In this document: positions 44,690 to 55,896 of the stretch, in pieces
Layout: each line of letters opens with the position of its first letter
Position numbering within the stretch: the first letter of the stretch is position 1
Origin: Laguncularia racemosa
Taxonomy: Eukaryota > Streptophyta > Magnoliopsida > Myrtales > Combretaceae
NCBI GenBank assembly: GCA_037954665.1
Contig: JBBMOL010000135.1
Coordinates: 625,001-689,000, forward strand
Direction of reading: 5' to 3'
DNA: 64,000 bases
The notes under the pieces: model-generated
Databases searched by the model: none
Seen by the model: only the letters and a program-made list of their open reading frames with translations
Told to the model about the DNA's origin: nothing
Made by a program: the position numbers and the translations under genes

Positions 44690-45491
44690 TCCATAACTCT
44701 AGACATAAGAAGCGATATGCTCAAATTAAGAACCACTCTTTTAGACAATCCCTATACATTGATTGGGATGTCTTGGAATAGGCTTGCCTTTTTGATGAAG
44801 TTAAGAGCTTAATTAGTGTCAATGGATGGGATCAACTCTTTAATATACAAGAGCCAACATTTATCAAACTAACTCCTAAATTCTTGTCTACATTTGAGTC
44901 GATAGAGGACTCGATAGATTGGAGTGAAGAGAATGGGATTCAATTATAAGTCAATGGTGACTTCTACAGAATAAGTGTCACCCACTTCTCAATCCTTCTT
45001 AAACTATATGATAATGAATTTGTATGCACTAATGCACATTTAGCACTCTCAATGGTTTTACCCCAAGATTGGTAGAAAGCTAATAGTAGTGTCAGATTAG
45101 CACTACAGCCATATACATACCCAAAAGATGCGAAGCCTCGATATTACACAACTCGACTTACAAGTATCTTCACTAGTTACTTGCACGTGCATTGAGTGGG
45201 AGGGGAAATAGTTTTGGAGTGGTTGGTACAACTAATGTCTATTATTTGTATAACATGATAAAAAGGCAACCAATTCATTTGGGAGTTGCTTTAGCTAGAT
45301 TTGTCAAACATTAGTCTAAAGATTCACGAGTCGATTATATTTGTGTTAGCTCATATATCACAAGACTAGTTAAAAGAATTGGAATTTTCGATAAATTACC
45401 CCTAATGTAGGTAGGCAACACGATGGGCTTAATCTAAGCTAAATCATTAAAAGAAATGGGGTTATTATAAAGAGATATTCCAAATGTACAA
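44690..45491 (+). pseudogene. Element B extra ORF of Athila type
   Basis: Frames joined by eye read RHKKRYAQIKNHSFRQSLYI, DWDVLE-ACLFDEVKSLISV, GWDQLFNIQEPTFIKLTPKF, LSTFESIEDSIDW, a TYPKDAKPRYYTTRLTSIFT segment, and (shifted) SFGVVGTTNVYYLYNMIKRQ, PIHLGVALARFVKH. This is the plant ORF found in many Athila elements, variously called ORF1 or env-like; its function is unknown. Stops and at least one shift make it a relic. It is cut at 45491 by S; 51947-52239 may be its decayed end. Confidence 0.65.
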
Positions 45492-46406
45492 TGATATGCT
45501 TAAAAGACCAAGCACATGAATACCAATACAAATGGCATGAATCAAAAATTACAACCAACAATTGTCTTGATCAACAACTTTACAAAATGGCCCTAATTCA
45601 CGAAAATTGAAGCCAAATGGATATATGGAACAAACAATGATATGAATATCAATGGATAACCAAGGAAATGAACTAAGATTCCACTCAAATTGAAATGTTT
45701 CAAATATGAAAATAAGAACCTTAGATTCATGTGTATAAAGATAAGGAACCAACAAATTGCACTTAGATACTACTCAATAAATACAATTTGTAAAAACAAC
45801 AAGAGATGATTGATATTACTCACAATCACTCTAGTTGGTTCTCACCACAATTTCACAAATGAAATTGATAAGAGATTAATTGCAAGCAAGGGGAACTCCT
45901 CACAGCAACAATGTGTGTGTTTTGTTAAAATATATAAAAAAAAAACTCCATATAAACCCTAGTTAGCAAGTATTTATACTTGCTTCTATTAGGGTAAAAT
46001 AAACCAAAAATTATAAAGTTGCCACTAGGTGGCCGGTTCCAAATATCAAAATTACAAGTGCAAAATAAACAAAAATAGCCAGTTCTCATAACAACAATTA
46101 CATATTCAAATTGTCTTCAAGTGATCGGTTCTTCAATTCAAGTGAACAATTTATTGAACCAGTTCTTTTTTTGTTTATGTCGATTCATGAATAACCCACA
46201 AGCTGAGCTTTAGAGAGTTTATCCATCACCTTGTAAAAACCGACAAGTATACCTGCTATAATGCATAACAAATAAGTAATAGAAAAGAAATTAGTATATA
46301 AATATTTTTAGGGTCGGTTTGTTCAAAAAGGACCCTTATCGCCAAATTGTGTAACCTTTTGGCTCTTGCCCTAGTGATAAGTCTTGTAGTATTTTGATTC
46401 CTATCA
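45492..46406 (-). repeat. 3' LTR of element S
   Basis: 915 bp, about 97% like 51036-51946 by eye. It contains gcaagtatttatacttgc with TATAAATA on the minus strand near 45968-45975. At the element-strand start it encodes LITRARAKRLHNL. Confidence 0.86.
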
Positions 46407-47290
46407 TCTCCTTGGGCCTTAGGAAGATTTGTCCTCAAATATGATAGGTAAAATGCAGTAGAGACTATGTATCCTCCTAGCAAATTATCTTTAAAATTAT
46501 CACTATAGTCTCCCAGTACCTAAGATACCATAAGGGGTAGTTGCTTTCACCCTTTTATCTCTAGAATATATCTCATCTGCAACACATATAATGGACTATC
46601 ATCAATTATGACCTCCCCTAACTCAAATTGTCCCACCAGTATTGTCTTCTCCTTCCCTATTTCACTTATATGTCTTTGAACCACTTGGCCCTCTATTAGT
46701 TTACTCATCTGCCCTTGAACCTTTTAGACCTTTGATGGTTGACACATCCACTTCTGAACAGCTTGGTCCTCTGAAGGTTGACTCATCTAACTATGAACCT
46801 TAGGAACTTTTGATGGTTGATTGATCCGTCTTTGCACCTCTTGGACCTTTGATGGTGACATAGGGTTAATACTATACATTTACCCTCCAGCTAAAACATA
46901 TAAGTATTTCGATAGCCATCATGTAAAACCCTCCTATCATACAACCATGGCCTGCCAAGCAATATATAGGATGCACACATGGGAAAAATGTCACATTCTA
47001 TTTCATCATGATATTTATCCCTATACTAAAAGGTACCTTAGCCCTGTAGGTCACATAGAGACTCCCCTACTCACTCAACCAATGTAATGTGTAAGGTTCT
47101 GGATGTGAGGTAGTTACAAGTTGTAATTTTGTGCAACTACCACCATCAATAATAATAACACACAAATTACCTTGCACCCTACAAGAAGTGTGAAGTAAAT
47201 TTTCTCTCTACCCATCATCAATGGTTGGAGAAGAAGTCAAGGCTTGATGTAATACATTAGTAGACAAAAATAAGTCACTTAACATGGTTG
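46407..47290 (-). pseudogene. Element S protease remnant and pol tail
   Basis: On the minus strand, from 47220: ENLLHTSCRVQGNLCVIIID, GGSCTK (DGGSC at 47133-47147), HPEPYTLHWLSE, GSLYVTYRAKVPF, YHDEIECDIFPMC, ASYILLGRPWLYDRRVLHDG, YRNTYMF. Then comes a Q/K-rich linker with repeated SKVQEVQR-like units (46650-46850) and a purine-rich end at 46407-46419. The protease is close to that of W (28602-29093). Stops are few, but no polymerase is present. Confidence 0.75.
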
Positions 47291-47353
47291 CTTACTACTT
47301 CAACAAACCAATAATACACTACAAAAGAAAACACCAAATCCCCTTTAGGCTTC

Positions 47354-49793
47354 TGATGTGCCTAAAACCAAGATTAATCACATACAAAACCAATTTGAAA
47401 GACATCAACAATGTCAATCAAACTAGTAATCAAATGGCGTAAATCCTCACTATTTATGAACCAATTCTTAAACAATGGTGTGATCAATCTTAATTCCAAG
47501 TATGATGATGCTCTGATACCAAATTATGATGTGCCTAAAAAGGGGATTAAGCATAATCAAATGGAACAAAAACTAACCTTAAATATAATCAACAATTTCA
47601 ATTTACTCCCTATTTCGGAATTGAAGATGTAAAAACATGAACCCTAAATTTCTGAAATTCAAAATCAAATAAATAATGAACAAATCCACCACAATGAATC
47701 AAATCCCTCAATACACACTAATCCAACTTGAAATATCATGTGAACTTCAAGAATATTTAGCAAAGCACAACCGTGATCCCCTTTCTACAACAAATGCTTT
47801 CATAGTTCAACAACATGTAAAATAGAGGAATAGAAATCAAGTATAAAAGGAACTCAATTAAGCACAAAAATTCGAATGATTATAAAACAAATTTGATCAA
47901 GAAATATCTCAATTCAACCCTAGATATTATACACTAGAGAAGAAAAGAAATCACAACAAAATGAAATTGATATGACTCACAATTTCAAGTGTTGCACTTG
48001 CTACAATTTCAACTCTTGGGATTGAAATTGATAAGAGTCCAATGACAATTAGGAAGAACCCTAATTCCCACAAAAAAGTGTATGTCTATTTTGAAAAATA
48101 TCGTCTCCTCAAAACCCTACTTAAGCAAGTATTTATATTTTCTCCCTTTAGGGTTAGAAAGTACATAAAATTACAACTATGCCACTTTTAGGGTGGCCGG
48201 TCCTAAATGAGAATTACAAACAAAATGAAAGTGTCCCAAAAGAAATTACAACATAGAATAGTCTAAAGAAATAACTATAAATAAAAATAGTCTTCATCAT
48301 GCTAGCTCTTCCATAGGATTCGTTGGCCTAGCTTATCACCAGTTTAGGTCGGTCTATGGATAATGATGTGCCTAAAACCAAGATTAAGCACATACAAAAC
48401 CAATTTGAAAGACAATCAAACAATGTCAATCAAACTAGTCTCAATCACATTGACAATGGCGTCAATTTCCAATGAATGTAACCAATTCTTCCAATGAGGA
48501 TGTGATCAATCTTAAGTATCCAAATTAGATTGCTCTGATACCAAAAAGATGATGTGCTCAAAACCACTTTCAAGCACAATCAAATGACTTAAGAAAAACA
48601 ATTCTCAAGTCTCATACAAACCGGTTCAATGGACTAGGAAATTGCATGACCCTAATGGAACTTTGATGAAATCCAATGGTTCAACGATTCAATTAACTCC
48701 CACTAATGGTCAATTTCACTAATCAACAATACGAACAATAGAATTACACGTGAAATGGATGAAAAAACAAGCACAAAAACCATGAACTCAAATCCTTCCA
48801 ATCATGCCAATTCACGCCAATCACTAAAGAGCAATTCAATCTCAATGAACAATCAACCTTACAAGATGAATATCCACGAATTACAATCACCAATATGTCC
48901 AAGAAAGATTCAAATCTACCCTAGATATGACTCACTAAAGAAGAAATGAACATACAACACAGATGAATCGATATGACTCACAATTCTCCTTTGTCGCACT
49001 TGCCATAATTCCAATTCTTGTGATGAAATTGATAAGAGATTTTTGGAATTAGGAAACCCTAAGCCCTCTCACATTAAGTGAAGTGTATAATATGGAAAAA
49101 TGGCCTCCTCAAACCCTCTCTTAAGAAAGTATTTATACATGCTATTCCTAGGGTTAAAAAGTGCTCAAAATTACAAGTTTGCCACTTTTAAGGTGGCTAA
49201 CCTTAAATGAAGATTACAAGGAAATAAAAGTATTCCAAAATGATTACAACATAAATAGTCCATGAAAATGAAAAATATATAAAAGAAATTGATCTTCAAG
49301 ATGCCGGTCTTCTATAGGATTCATCGGCCAAACTCATCGCCGGTTCAGGTCGGTCCATAGATAACCCACAAGCTAAGTCTGAGTGAGTTTGTCCATCGCC
49401 CTATAAAATATGATAAGTGTGCCTATTGGAAAACACAATACAAGAATAATAGAAAAGAGGTTAATTTATAAATAATTCTGAGGTCGATCTGCTCAAAATG
49501 GACCCTCATTGCCAAAATTCGAATTCCTTTCTTTCTTGCCCTAATGATAGGTCTTGTCAGATTTTGATTCCTATTGGATAACCCACAAGTTGAGTCTTAG
49601 TGAGTTTTTCCATCGCCTTGTAAAGCATGATAGGTGTGCCTGTTGGAATATACAATACATGAATAAGAGAAAAGAGGTTAGTAAACAAATAATTCCAAGG
49701 TCGATGTGCTCAAAATAAGCCCTCATCGCTAATATTCGAAATCCTTTGGTTCTTGCCCTAATGATAAGTCATGTCGGATTTTGATTCCTATCA
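47354..49793 (-). mobile_element. M3: LTR with internal primer site, containing M4
   Basis: Left end TGATGTGCCT at 47354, right end CTATCA at 49793. Flanks gcttc (47349-47353) and acttc (49794-49798) match at four of five. Primer site TGGTATCAGAGC on the minus strand at 47510-47521; second LTR end at 47527; tail 173 bases. Split by M4. Without M4 and its TSD about 1.2 kb, the same plan and size as M1 and M2. Confidence 0.8.
48364..49576 (-). mobile_element. M4: LTR with internal primer site, nested in M3
   Basis: TSD GATAA at 48359-48363 and 49577-49581. 1,213 bp. From the left: TGATGTGCCTAAAACC end, leader, primer site at 48532-48543, second end at 48550, then the LTR. It stops at CTATTG, where the others have CTATCA. 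TATA region tatttata near 49131. Because a member of the family has landed inside another, M units inserted at different times. Confidence 0.85.
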
Positions 49794-51035
49794 ACTTCAC
49801 ACATCCACGGCACAACAAACAATTAATACAACAAATACTCCATGGGTCACTTATACAAAAACACTACTCTTCACTACACACACCACGACAACACACACAA
49901 CTACGATGCAACACTCTTCCAATTACAATACATACAATAAACTACGTTACAACCCTCACTACAACACTCACTACACCATACAACAATCACTTACTCACCC
50001 ACGTTGTAACATATACTTTAACAAACACTCTTAATCATGGTAGCAAACAACAATTTGAAATAATTAATGATGCTTCTCCAAATGGTAAGTAAACACTTCA
50101 AAATAGTCAAAGTGTACTATGATTAACAATACACAATAACTCTTTAACTTAATAATTTCTTTTGAATTTTAAATTGTTTCCAAATCCTCCATGCAATTGA
50201 AAGCAAAATTTGGAAATGAAGGTAAGTTTACTTCCAAAATTCCTTAAAAAAAAATGCAATTCCCTTCTTTCTCAAACAAAGCAGCTCACGGCACATACAC
50301 ACCTTTACTTCCATGTGTAGCACTTTTACTTTAACACACAACTCACAACAAATTGCAATTCCCTCCACAACACACTCACACCGCCACACATATAACATAA
50401 ACATGGTGCACTCCTTCAAACAACAACACCACTTCAAGTGCAACACTTCGTTGCCTCAACACACACAACACCACACGTTGCAACCCCTTCAACTTAGTAT
50501 ACACTTACACCGCCACACATCAACACAAACACAATCATGGCAACAATTCAAAATATTACACCCTTAATGCAACCTTCTCCACAAATGGTAAGAATCAATT
50601 TCAAATTCAAATATAATGCAATCAATACCACTCAATAACTTCTTCAAACTTAATGGATGTGTTTGAATTCAAATAATTTGCCATTCTCCCACACAATGCA
50701 AATCTGGAAATTGTAAATGGTATTCCCAATTTTGAAATAATCATGCAAGAATTACACTTCTCTTCTTCCACAAATGAGGTACCCTCAATTATGAAAATGA
50801 CACAAAAAATGACTTCCTACTTCCCTTCTCTTCATGGCAAGTTTAAGAACAAAGGGACTACTACAAGATCTCCACTTCTACTTCAACAATCAATAAGTTT
50901 AACACAACAAAATCGAAATTAAGTACTTCAATTCCACCTCAACAATTTGGATCAAGAAGTAAAATTCAAGAACCCTAATTTCAATTGAGATCACAGAATT
51001 CCCTTCTCAAAAACCAATGCCCCGTTACCAAATTA
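49794..51035 (-). other. CA-rich leader of element S
   Basis: 1.2 kb of sequence dominated by cac, aca and caac strings, with repeated phrases such as acaccgccacacat (about 50387 and 50508) and caacacac. Open frames here (for example 49771-50092) are products of the composition. No gag similarity. Confidence 0.7.
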
Positions 51036-51946
51036 TGATGTGCTTAAAAAACCAAGCACATGAATACCAATACAAATGGCATGAATCAAGAATTACAACC
51101 AATAATTTTCTTGATCAACAACTTTACAAAATGGCCCTAATTCACGAAAATTGAAGCCAAATGGATATATGGAACAAACAATGATATGAATATCAATGGA
51201 TAACTAAGGAAATGAACTAAGATTCCACTCAAATTAAAATGTTTCAAATATGAAAATAAGAACCCTAGATTCATGTGTATAAGGATAAGGAACCAATAAA
51301 TTGCACTTAGATACTACTCACTAAATACAATTTGTAAAAACAACAAGAGATGATTGATATTACTCACAATTACTTTAGCTGGTTCTCACCACAATTTCAC
51401 AAATGAAATTGATAAGAGACCAATTGCAAGCAAGGGGAACTCCTCATGGCAACAATGTGTGTGTTTTGTCAAAATATAAAAAAAACTCCATACAAACCCT
51501 AGTTAGCAAGTATTTATACTTGCTCCTATTAAGGTAAAATAAACAAAAAATTACAAAGTTACCACTAGGTGGCCGGTTCCAAAGATCGAAATTACAAGTA
51601 CAAAATAAATAAAAATGGCCGGTTCTCATAGAAACAATTACATATTCAAATGGTCTTCAAGTGGCCGGTTCTTCAATTCAAGTGAACAATTTGTTGGACC
51701 ATTTTTTCTTTAGTTTATGTCGGTCTACGAATAACCTACAAGCTGAGCTTTAGTGAATTTATCCATTACCTTGTAAAAATCAACACGAATACTTGCTAGA
51801 ATGCATAACAAATACGTAATAGAAAAGAAGTTAGTATACAAATATTTATGGGGTCGATTTGTTCAAAGAGGACCCTCGTCGCCAAATTTTGTAACCCTTT
51901 GGCTCTTGCCCTATTGATAGGTCTTGTAGGATTTTGATTCCTTCCA
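51036..51946 (-). repeat. 5' LTR of element S
   Basis: 911 bp, partner of 45492-46406. Its outer end has CTTCCA in place of CTATCA. TATAAATA on the minus strand near 51511-51518; a ggtggccggttcc / gtggccggttctt stretch at 51570-51670 is upstream of it. Confidence 0.86.
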
Positions 51947-52239
51947 TATAAATTCCAAGCGAATAGGATGAGGAGGAATATGGTTTCCTACCCACATTAG
52001 GTCCAAGTAGCTCATCTTAAACTCCCGCTGTTTATATAGCTAGTATATCATATATGATACATAAGATGTAGGATATGCAAAAGACTATGCAAAGAACATA
52101 AGCGGAATACTATAGGGAATTTTGAGGAAATTTCAGGAGGTTGGATCAAAAAGTTAATGGGATAGAAACTTGTGTTAAGCTTCTATCGAATCACAATGGA
52201 ATTCAAATTTTACCTCCTAATGAGGAAATGACATAATAT
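51947..52239 (+). other. Element B fragment between S and T
   Basis: About 290 bases with a frame reading roughly MQKTMQRT-AEYYREF, KVNGIETCVKLLSNH, GIQILPPNEEM, compatible with the variable C-terminal part of the Athila extra ORF. The match is weak; position between S and T supports it. Confidence 0.4.
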
Positions 52240-52524
52240 TGATGAGGATCAACTAGCATCTAAAAGGAAGGAACCAAAATCTCATGATCCATTACATGGT
52301 ATTAGAGACCCGATGACCCGAGCTAGAGCTAAGAAGATGAATAAAGCTTTACAAGGATTAGTCATGGAATTACAAGCCAAGGAATCAAGCTACACTAAAG
52401 GAGGTACAACACTTATCAACTTGATTCACGTGACCATGGAGGGAAGTGATGATTTAAAGGCCTTAGAATAATTTTATTGAACCGAATTTATTTTGGTTTT
52501 CATTTATTTGGTTTGTAATTTATA

Positions 52525-53629
52525 TGATGTGCCTAAAAGGGGATTAAGCACAATCAAATGGAACAAAAACCAACCCTAAATGCAATCAAACAATTCTGGT
52601 TCAACAAGCTAGGAATTTGTGTGATTCCTAATGGGTGCAAAGAGATCCAAAGTCAACAAATAATGAACTAATCCACCACAATGAATCAAATCCCTCAATA
52701 TAAACTAATCAAACTTGAAATATCACGTGAATTCAAGAATAACCAACAAAGGCAATACTGTGATCCCCCTTTATAGAAAATGCAATATAAACTAATCAAA
52801 CTTGAAATATCACGTGAATTCAAGAATAACCAACAAAGGCAATACTGTGATCCCCCTTTATAGAAAATCCAATTCACGTTACCAATGATAAGCAATTGTT
52901 GATGAATAACAAGTATGATAACTACTTCAAACAAGCTCACTAATTCGAATCAAAACATAATCAAATTTGATCAAGAAATGTTCCAATTCAACCCTAGATA
53001 TTACACACTAGAGAAGAAAAGAAAACACAACAATTTGAAATTGATATGACTCACAATTTCAAGTGTTGCACTCGCCACAATCTCAACTCTTGGGATTGAA
53101 ATTGATAAGAGGAAATTGAACTAGGAAACCTTAAGTTCTCTCACGTGAAAGTGAATTGTTTATTCTGAAAATTTACTTCTTAAAAACCCTACTTAAGCAA
53201 GTATTTATACTTGCTCCCTTTAAGGTTAGAAAGTATACAAAATTACAACTATGCCACTTTTAGGGTGACCGGTCCTAAATGAGAATTACAAACAAAATGA
53301 AAGTGTCCGAAAAGAAATTACAACATAAAATAGCCCACGTAAATAACAAATATATAAAAGAAATTGGCCTTCAAGATGCCGGTCTTCAGGTTACTTTTGA
53401 ATTGAGCCTCGATGAGGATCCTGACTCACTCAAAAGTATAGGTGATTTGGTACCCTATAAGAATGATAAGTGAACCTACTGGAATGCATGACAATTATAA
53501 GGTGAGAATGAAGAAAATAAGTTAGCTTCCTCAGGATTGGGTTTCTCATGTAAGATTCTCAAAACTAAGTTGTGTAGACCCTTAGCTCGAGCCCTAGTGA
53601 TAGGTTCTATAGGAGTCTGATTCCTATCA
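52525..53629 (-). mobile_element. N: solo LTR with TSD TTATA
   Basis: 1,105 bp, minus orientation, related to the LTR part of M. TSD TTATA at 52520-52524 and 53630-53634, exact. It has tgatgtgcct at the left and CTATCA at the right, no primer site and no tail, showing that the M tail is not part of the basic LTR. The region 53390-53560 differs from M. TATAAATA near 53200 on the minus strand. Confidence 0.9.
52696..52869. repeat. 87-bp perfect-like tandem duplication in N
   Basis: Units 52696-52782 and 52783-52869, starting caatataaactaatcaaac and ending ccccctttatagaaaat, identical apart from the last base. The near identity points to a recent event after N inserted or in its source. Confidence 0.93.
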
Positions 53630-53996
53630 TTATATTATTTAGTTGCTTACTTGGTCACATGAGGATAAGGATGGATTAAGAAACTTAGGTTTTCCATATT
53701 GTTATTTGTATACTATATATGCCATATAAGGGGCCAACCATGGACATGATATTATTAAATTAAAACAAACACCTTTTTGTGGAAACAAAACCCTCTTTTT
53801 GTTCTTTTGCAAAAGAACACTTCCATAGGAATTCTTAACCTAATTGCTAGGAAACCCTTTGATAACTTAGGTTTCAGTCAACAGGTGTGATTGGGGTCTA
53901 GTTACGCCATACTTATTCAAGACAGTCCTCGGGGTAATTGAATCAAATAGCGATGTCAGGTTCTAGGTTTGAAATGCCTAGGGATCACGCATCATT

Positions 53997-54008
53997 TGGT
54001 ATCAGAGT
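53997..54008 (+). other. Primer-binding site of element T
   Basis: TGGTATCAGAGT, tRNA-Met(i) type with the last base changed, two bases after the LTR end. Confidence 0.83.
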
Positions 54009-54792
54009 TTTAGCTTCTTGAATCAAGTAAATTCTATCCCTTTTTTGTTATTTATCTATTGTTATTTTTCATACTTATATCTGGAAATTCATATAAAAAA
54101 AAGAAAAAAATCTTATTCGATCACAAAAAAAGAAAGAAAAATCAAGAACTGAAACGACATCTAGGTTTAGTTAGTCTTTGAAAGTTCAATTGTTGTTCAA
54201 TTCATGGTTCGTCTTGAAAAGCATACATACAAAAAAAAGGGAGAAATCAATTCGTTTTAAAAAAAAAAGAAAAAGAAAAATCAGGTCCCGAAATCTCCTA
54301 AGAGAGAAAATCTAGTTTTGGAAAGTTTCAATTCAATTACCAAAGTCACTTTCCAATTCCAAAATTCAAGAACCGCAACATATATCTTTGCCTCCTAAAT
54401 TGTGCATCTAAATTACACTAATATTTCTTGATATATTCGGTGCAATTTGTGTGTCCATTTAAAATTGCATGATAGGGACATGTTTTGAATTGTTCCGAAA
54501 TTAGTAGAAGAGATTGTTCATATCTATTAGAATTCTCACTTGTTTTTCATTGCACCGTGACTTGGAACCAACTAGTGATCATTAGGTGTTGACTTAGTGA
54601 TTTGTGTTGAGGAGTTCCAATCCGAGTTCCTAGCAAAGGACTATAAAAGCGGGTTCTAAGGATATAATTGTGAGAGACATACACAAGTGGAATTGTGAGC
54701 ATATTAATTATGAGCAATACATGAGTGGGTGTGGGGAACATTTTTTTTTTTTTTACTATTTGTGATCTTACTCTATTGATAACTTTAGAATT
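54009..54792 (+). other. Leader of element T
   Basis: About 780 bases with A-rich runs (54094-54140, 54230-54290) and no coding match. A T-run precedes the gag start. A 160-codon minus frame at 54547-55029 is antisense to leader and gag. Confidence 0.65.
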
Positions 54793-55896
54793 ATGTCGGG
54801 ACAGAACACGAATGGAGGTGAAAATAAGGTGATGTTTGAAGAGTTGATGGGAAAGATGAAGAGAATCTTGATGGGTGAACTTGAGCAGATCCATGAAAGA
54901 ATGGATAGGATGGAGAGGAGTAGGGAACCATCTAGTAGTACCATTATCAAGCGAGGAGCAGGTAGACCAAATAGGGGAGGAGTTAGGATAGAAGAAGGTG
55001 AGGAGTCTAATTTTGGAGATTATCACCACGTTAGAGACAGAGGGAACACCTAGAGGCGTGATAGTAACCTAAGTTGTATTAAGTTGAAAATCCTAACATT
55101 TCAGGGAAAGAATGATCTGGAGTTATATTTAGAGTAGGAGAGGAAAATGGATCATGTGTTTGAATGCCATAACTACATGAAGGAGAAAAAGATAAAATTG
55201 ACTATAGTAGAGTTTTCGGATTACTCTAGTGTATGGTGGGATTAGCTAGTGCATAATAGGTGTAGGTATGGAGAGAGACTTGTTAGCACTTAGGATGAGA
55301 TGAAGACGATTATGCAAAAACGATTCATTCCTAGTCACTACCATAGGGACTTACTTAAGAAAGTCTAGGGATTGACACAAGGAACTAAAAGTGTAGAGGA
55401 TTATTACAAGGAGTTGGAGATAGCCTTGATTAGGGCTAGAGTTGAGGAGGATGATGAGGCTAATATGGTTAGATTCATTAGTGGGTTGAATAGGGAAATA
55501 GCTGGTGTAGTGGATCTACACCATTATTTGGATATGGAAGAACTGCTGTATAGAGCAATTAAAGTAGAGAGGCAATTAAAATATAGGAGCGAATGGAGGA
55601 CTGGTTTTACTTCCAAATCTCTATGGAAGTCTAATTGGAAAAGGAACTCCACATATTCAAAGCCTAAGGAGGACGTAAAGGCTAAGAATCCAGTTGCTGC
55701 ACCTAAAGGAAAAACTAACTCTACACCCCCTTCCAAGTCTAGAGATATTAAGTGTTTTAGGTGTCAGGGGTTTTGGCACATTGCATCCTAATGTCCAAAT
55801 AAGAGAGCCATGATTATCTGTGATAATAGGGATATGGAGAGTGTGAGCTCTGAAGAGGAGGAGGAGTCACCATTGTAGGACTATGAGGATGTTGAC
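54793..55896 (+). pseudogene. Element T gag
   Basis: ATG 54793: MSGQNTNGGENKVMFEELMG, ELEQIHERMDRMERSRE and an R/G-rich stretch. Stops then cut LKILTFQGKNDLELYLE, VFECHNYMKEKK, VEFSDYSSVWWD and MKTIMQKRFIPSHYHRDLL. The 55372-55791 frame continues GTKSVEDYYKELEIALIRAR, RFISGLNREIAGVVDLHHYL and ends in the knuckle C-F-R-C-x4-H-x3-S, whose last Cys is preceded by a TAA. Most stops are TAG at places where the related Y has Trp or the family has Gln. Confidence 0.82.

Larger units (their letters stand above)
45492..51946 (-). mobile_element. Element S: gypsy element without gag and RT
   Basis: LTRs are 45492-46406 and 51036-51946; flanks TACAA (45487-45491) and TATAA (51947-51951) agree at four of five. 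Internally only a protease segment and pol tail (46407-47290) and a long CA-rich leader (49794-51035) remain, with M3 between. Gag, RT, RNase H and integrase are absent. Because M3 sits exactly where gag should be, gag loss may have preceded it. The primer site is poorly conserved (taccaaatt at about 51027). Confidence 0.82.
21041..52239 (+). mobile_element. Element B: Athila-like, pol-deleted, heavily interrupted
   Basis: A plus-strand Athila-type element reconstructed from pieces: LTR 21041-22287, tRNA-Asp-like primer site, gag, protease to 26464, conserved post-pol sequence, then the lineage's extra ORF at 44690-45491. The extra ORF may continue weakly at 51947-52239. RT, RNase H and integrase are absent: the post-pol motif follows protease directly. 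Insertions of a solo LTR, W, S and T interrupt it. The 3' LTR is not in the window. Coding parts are full of stops, so B is the oldest layer of this block. Assigning 44004-52239 to B rests on strand, order and family. Confidence 0.68.
52240..53994 (+). repeat. 5' LTR of element T, interrupted by N
   Basis: Starts TGATGAGGATC, ends CACGCATCA before the primer site. Without N and its TSD about 645 bp. The first 225 bases encode DPLHGIRDPMTRARAKKMNK and ALQGLVMELQAKESS, a pol C-terminal tail carried in the LTR. No second copy in the window. Confidence 0.75.

Noticed and set aside
49771..50567. Several overlapping Thr/His-rich open frames
   Set aside because: Products of CAC/ACA repeats in the S leader; readable in more than one frame, with no domain.
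54547..55029. 160-codon minus frame
   Set aside because: Antisense shadow of the T leader and gag start.
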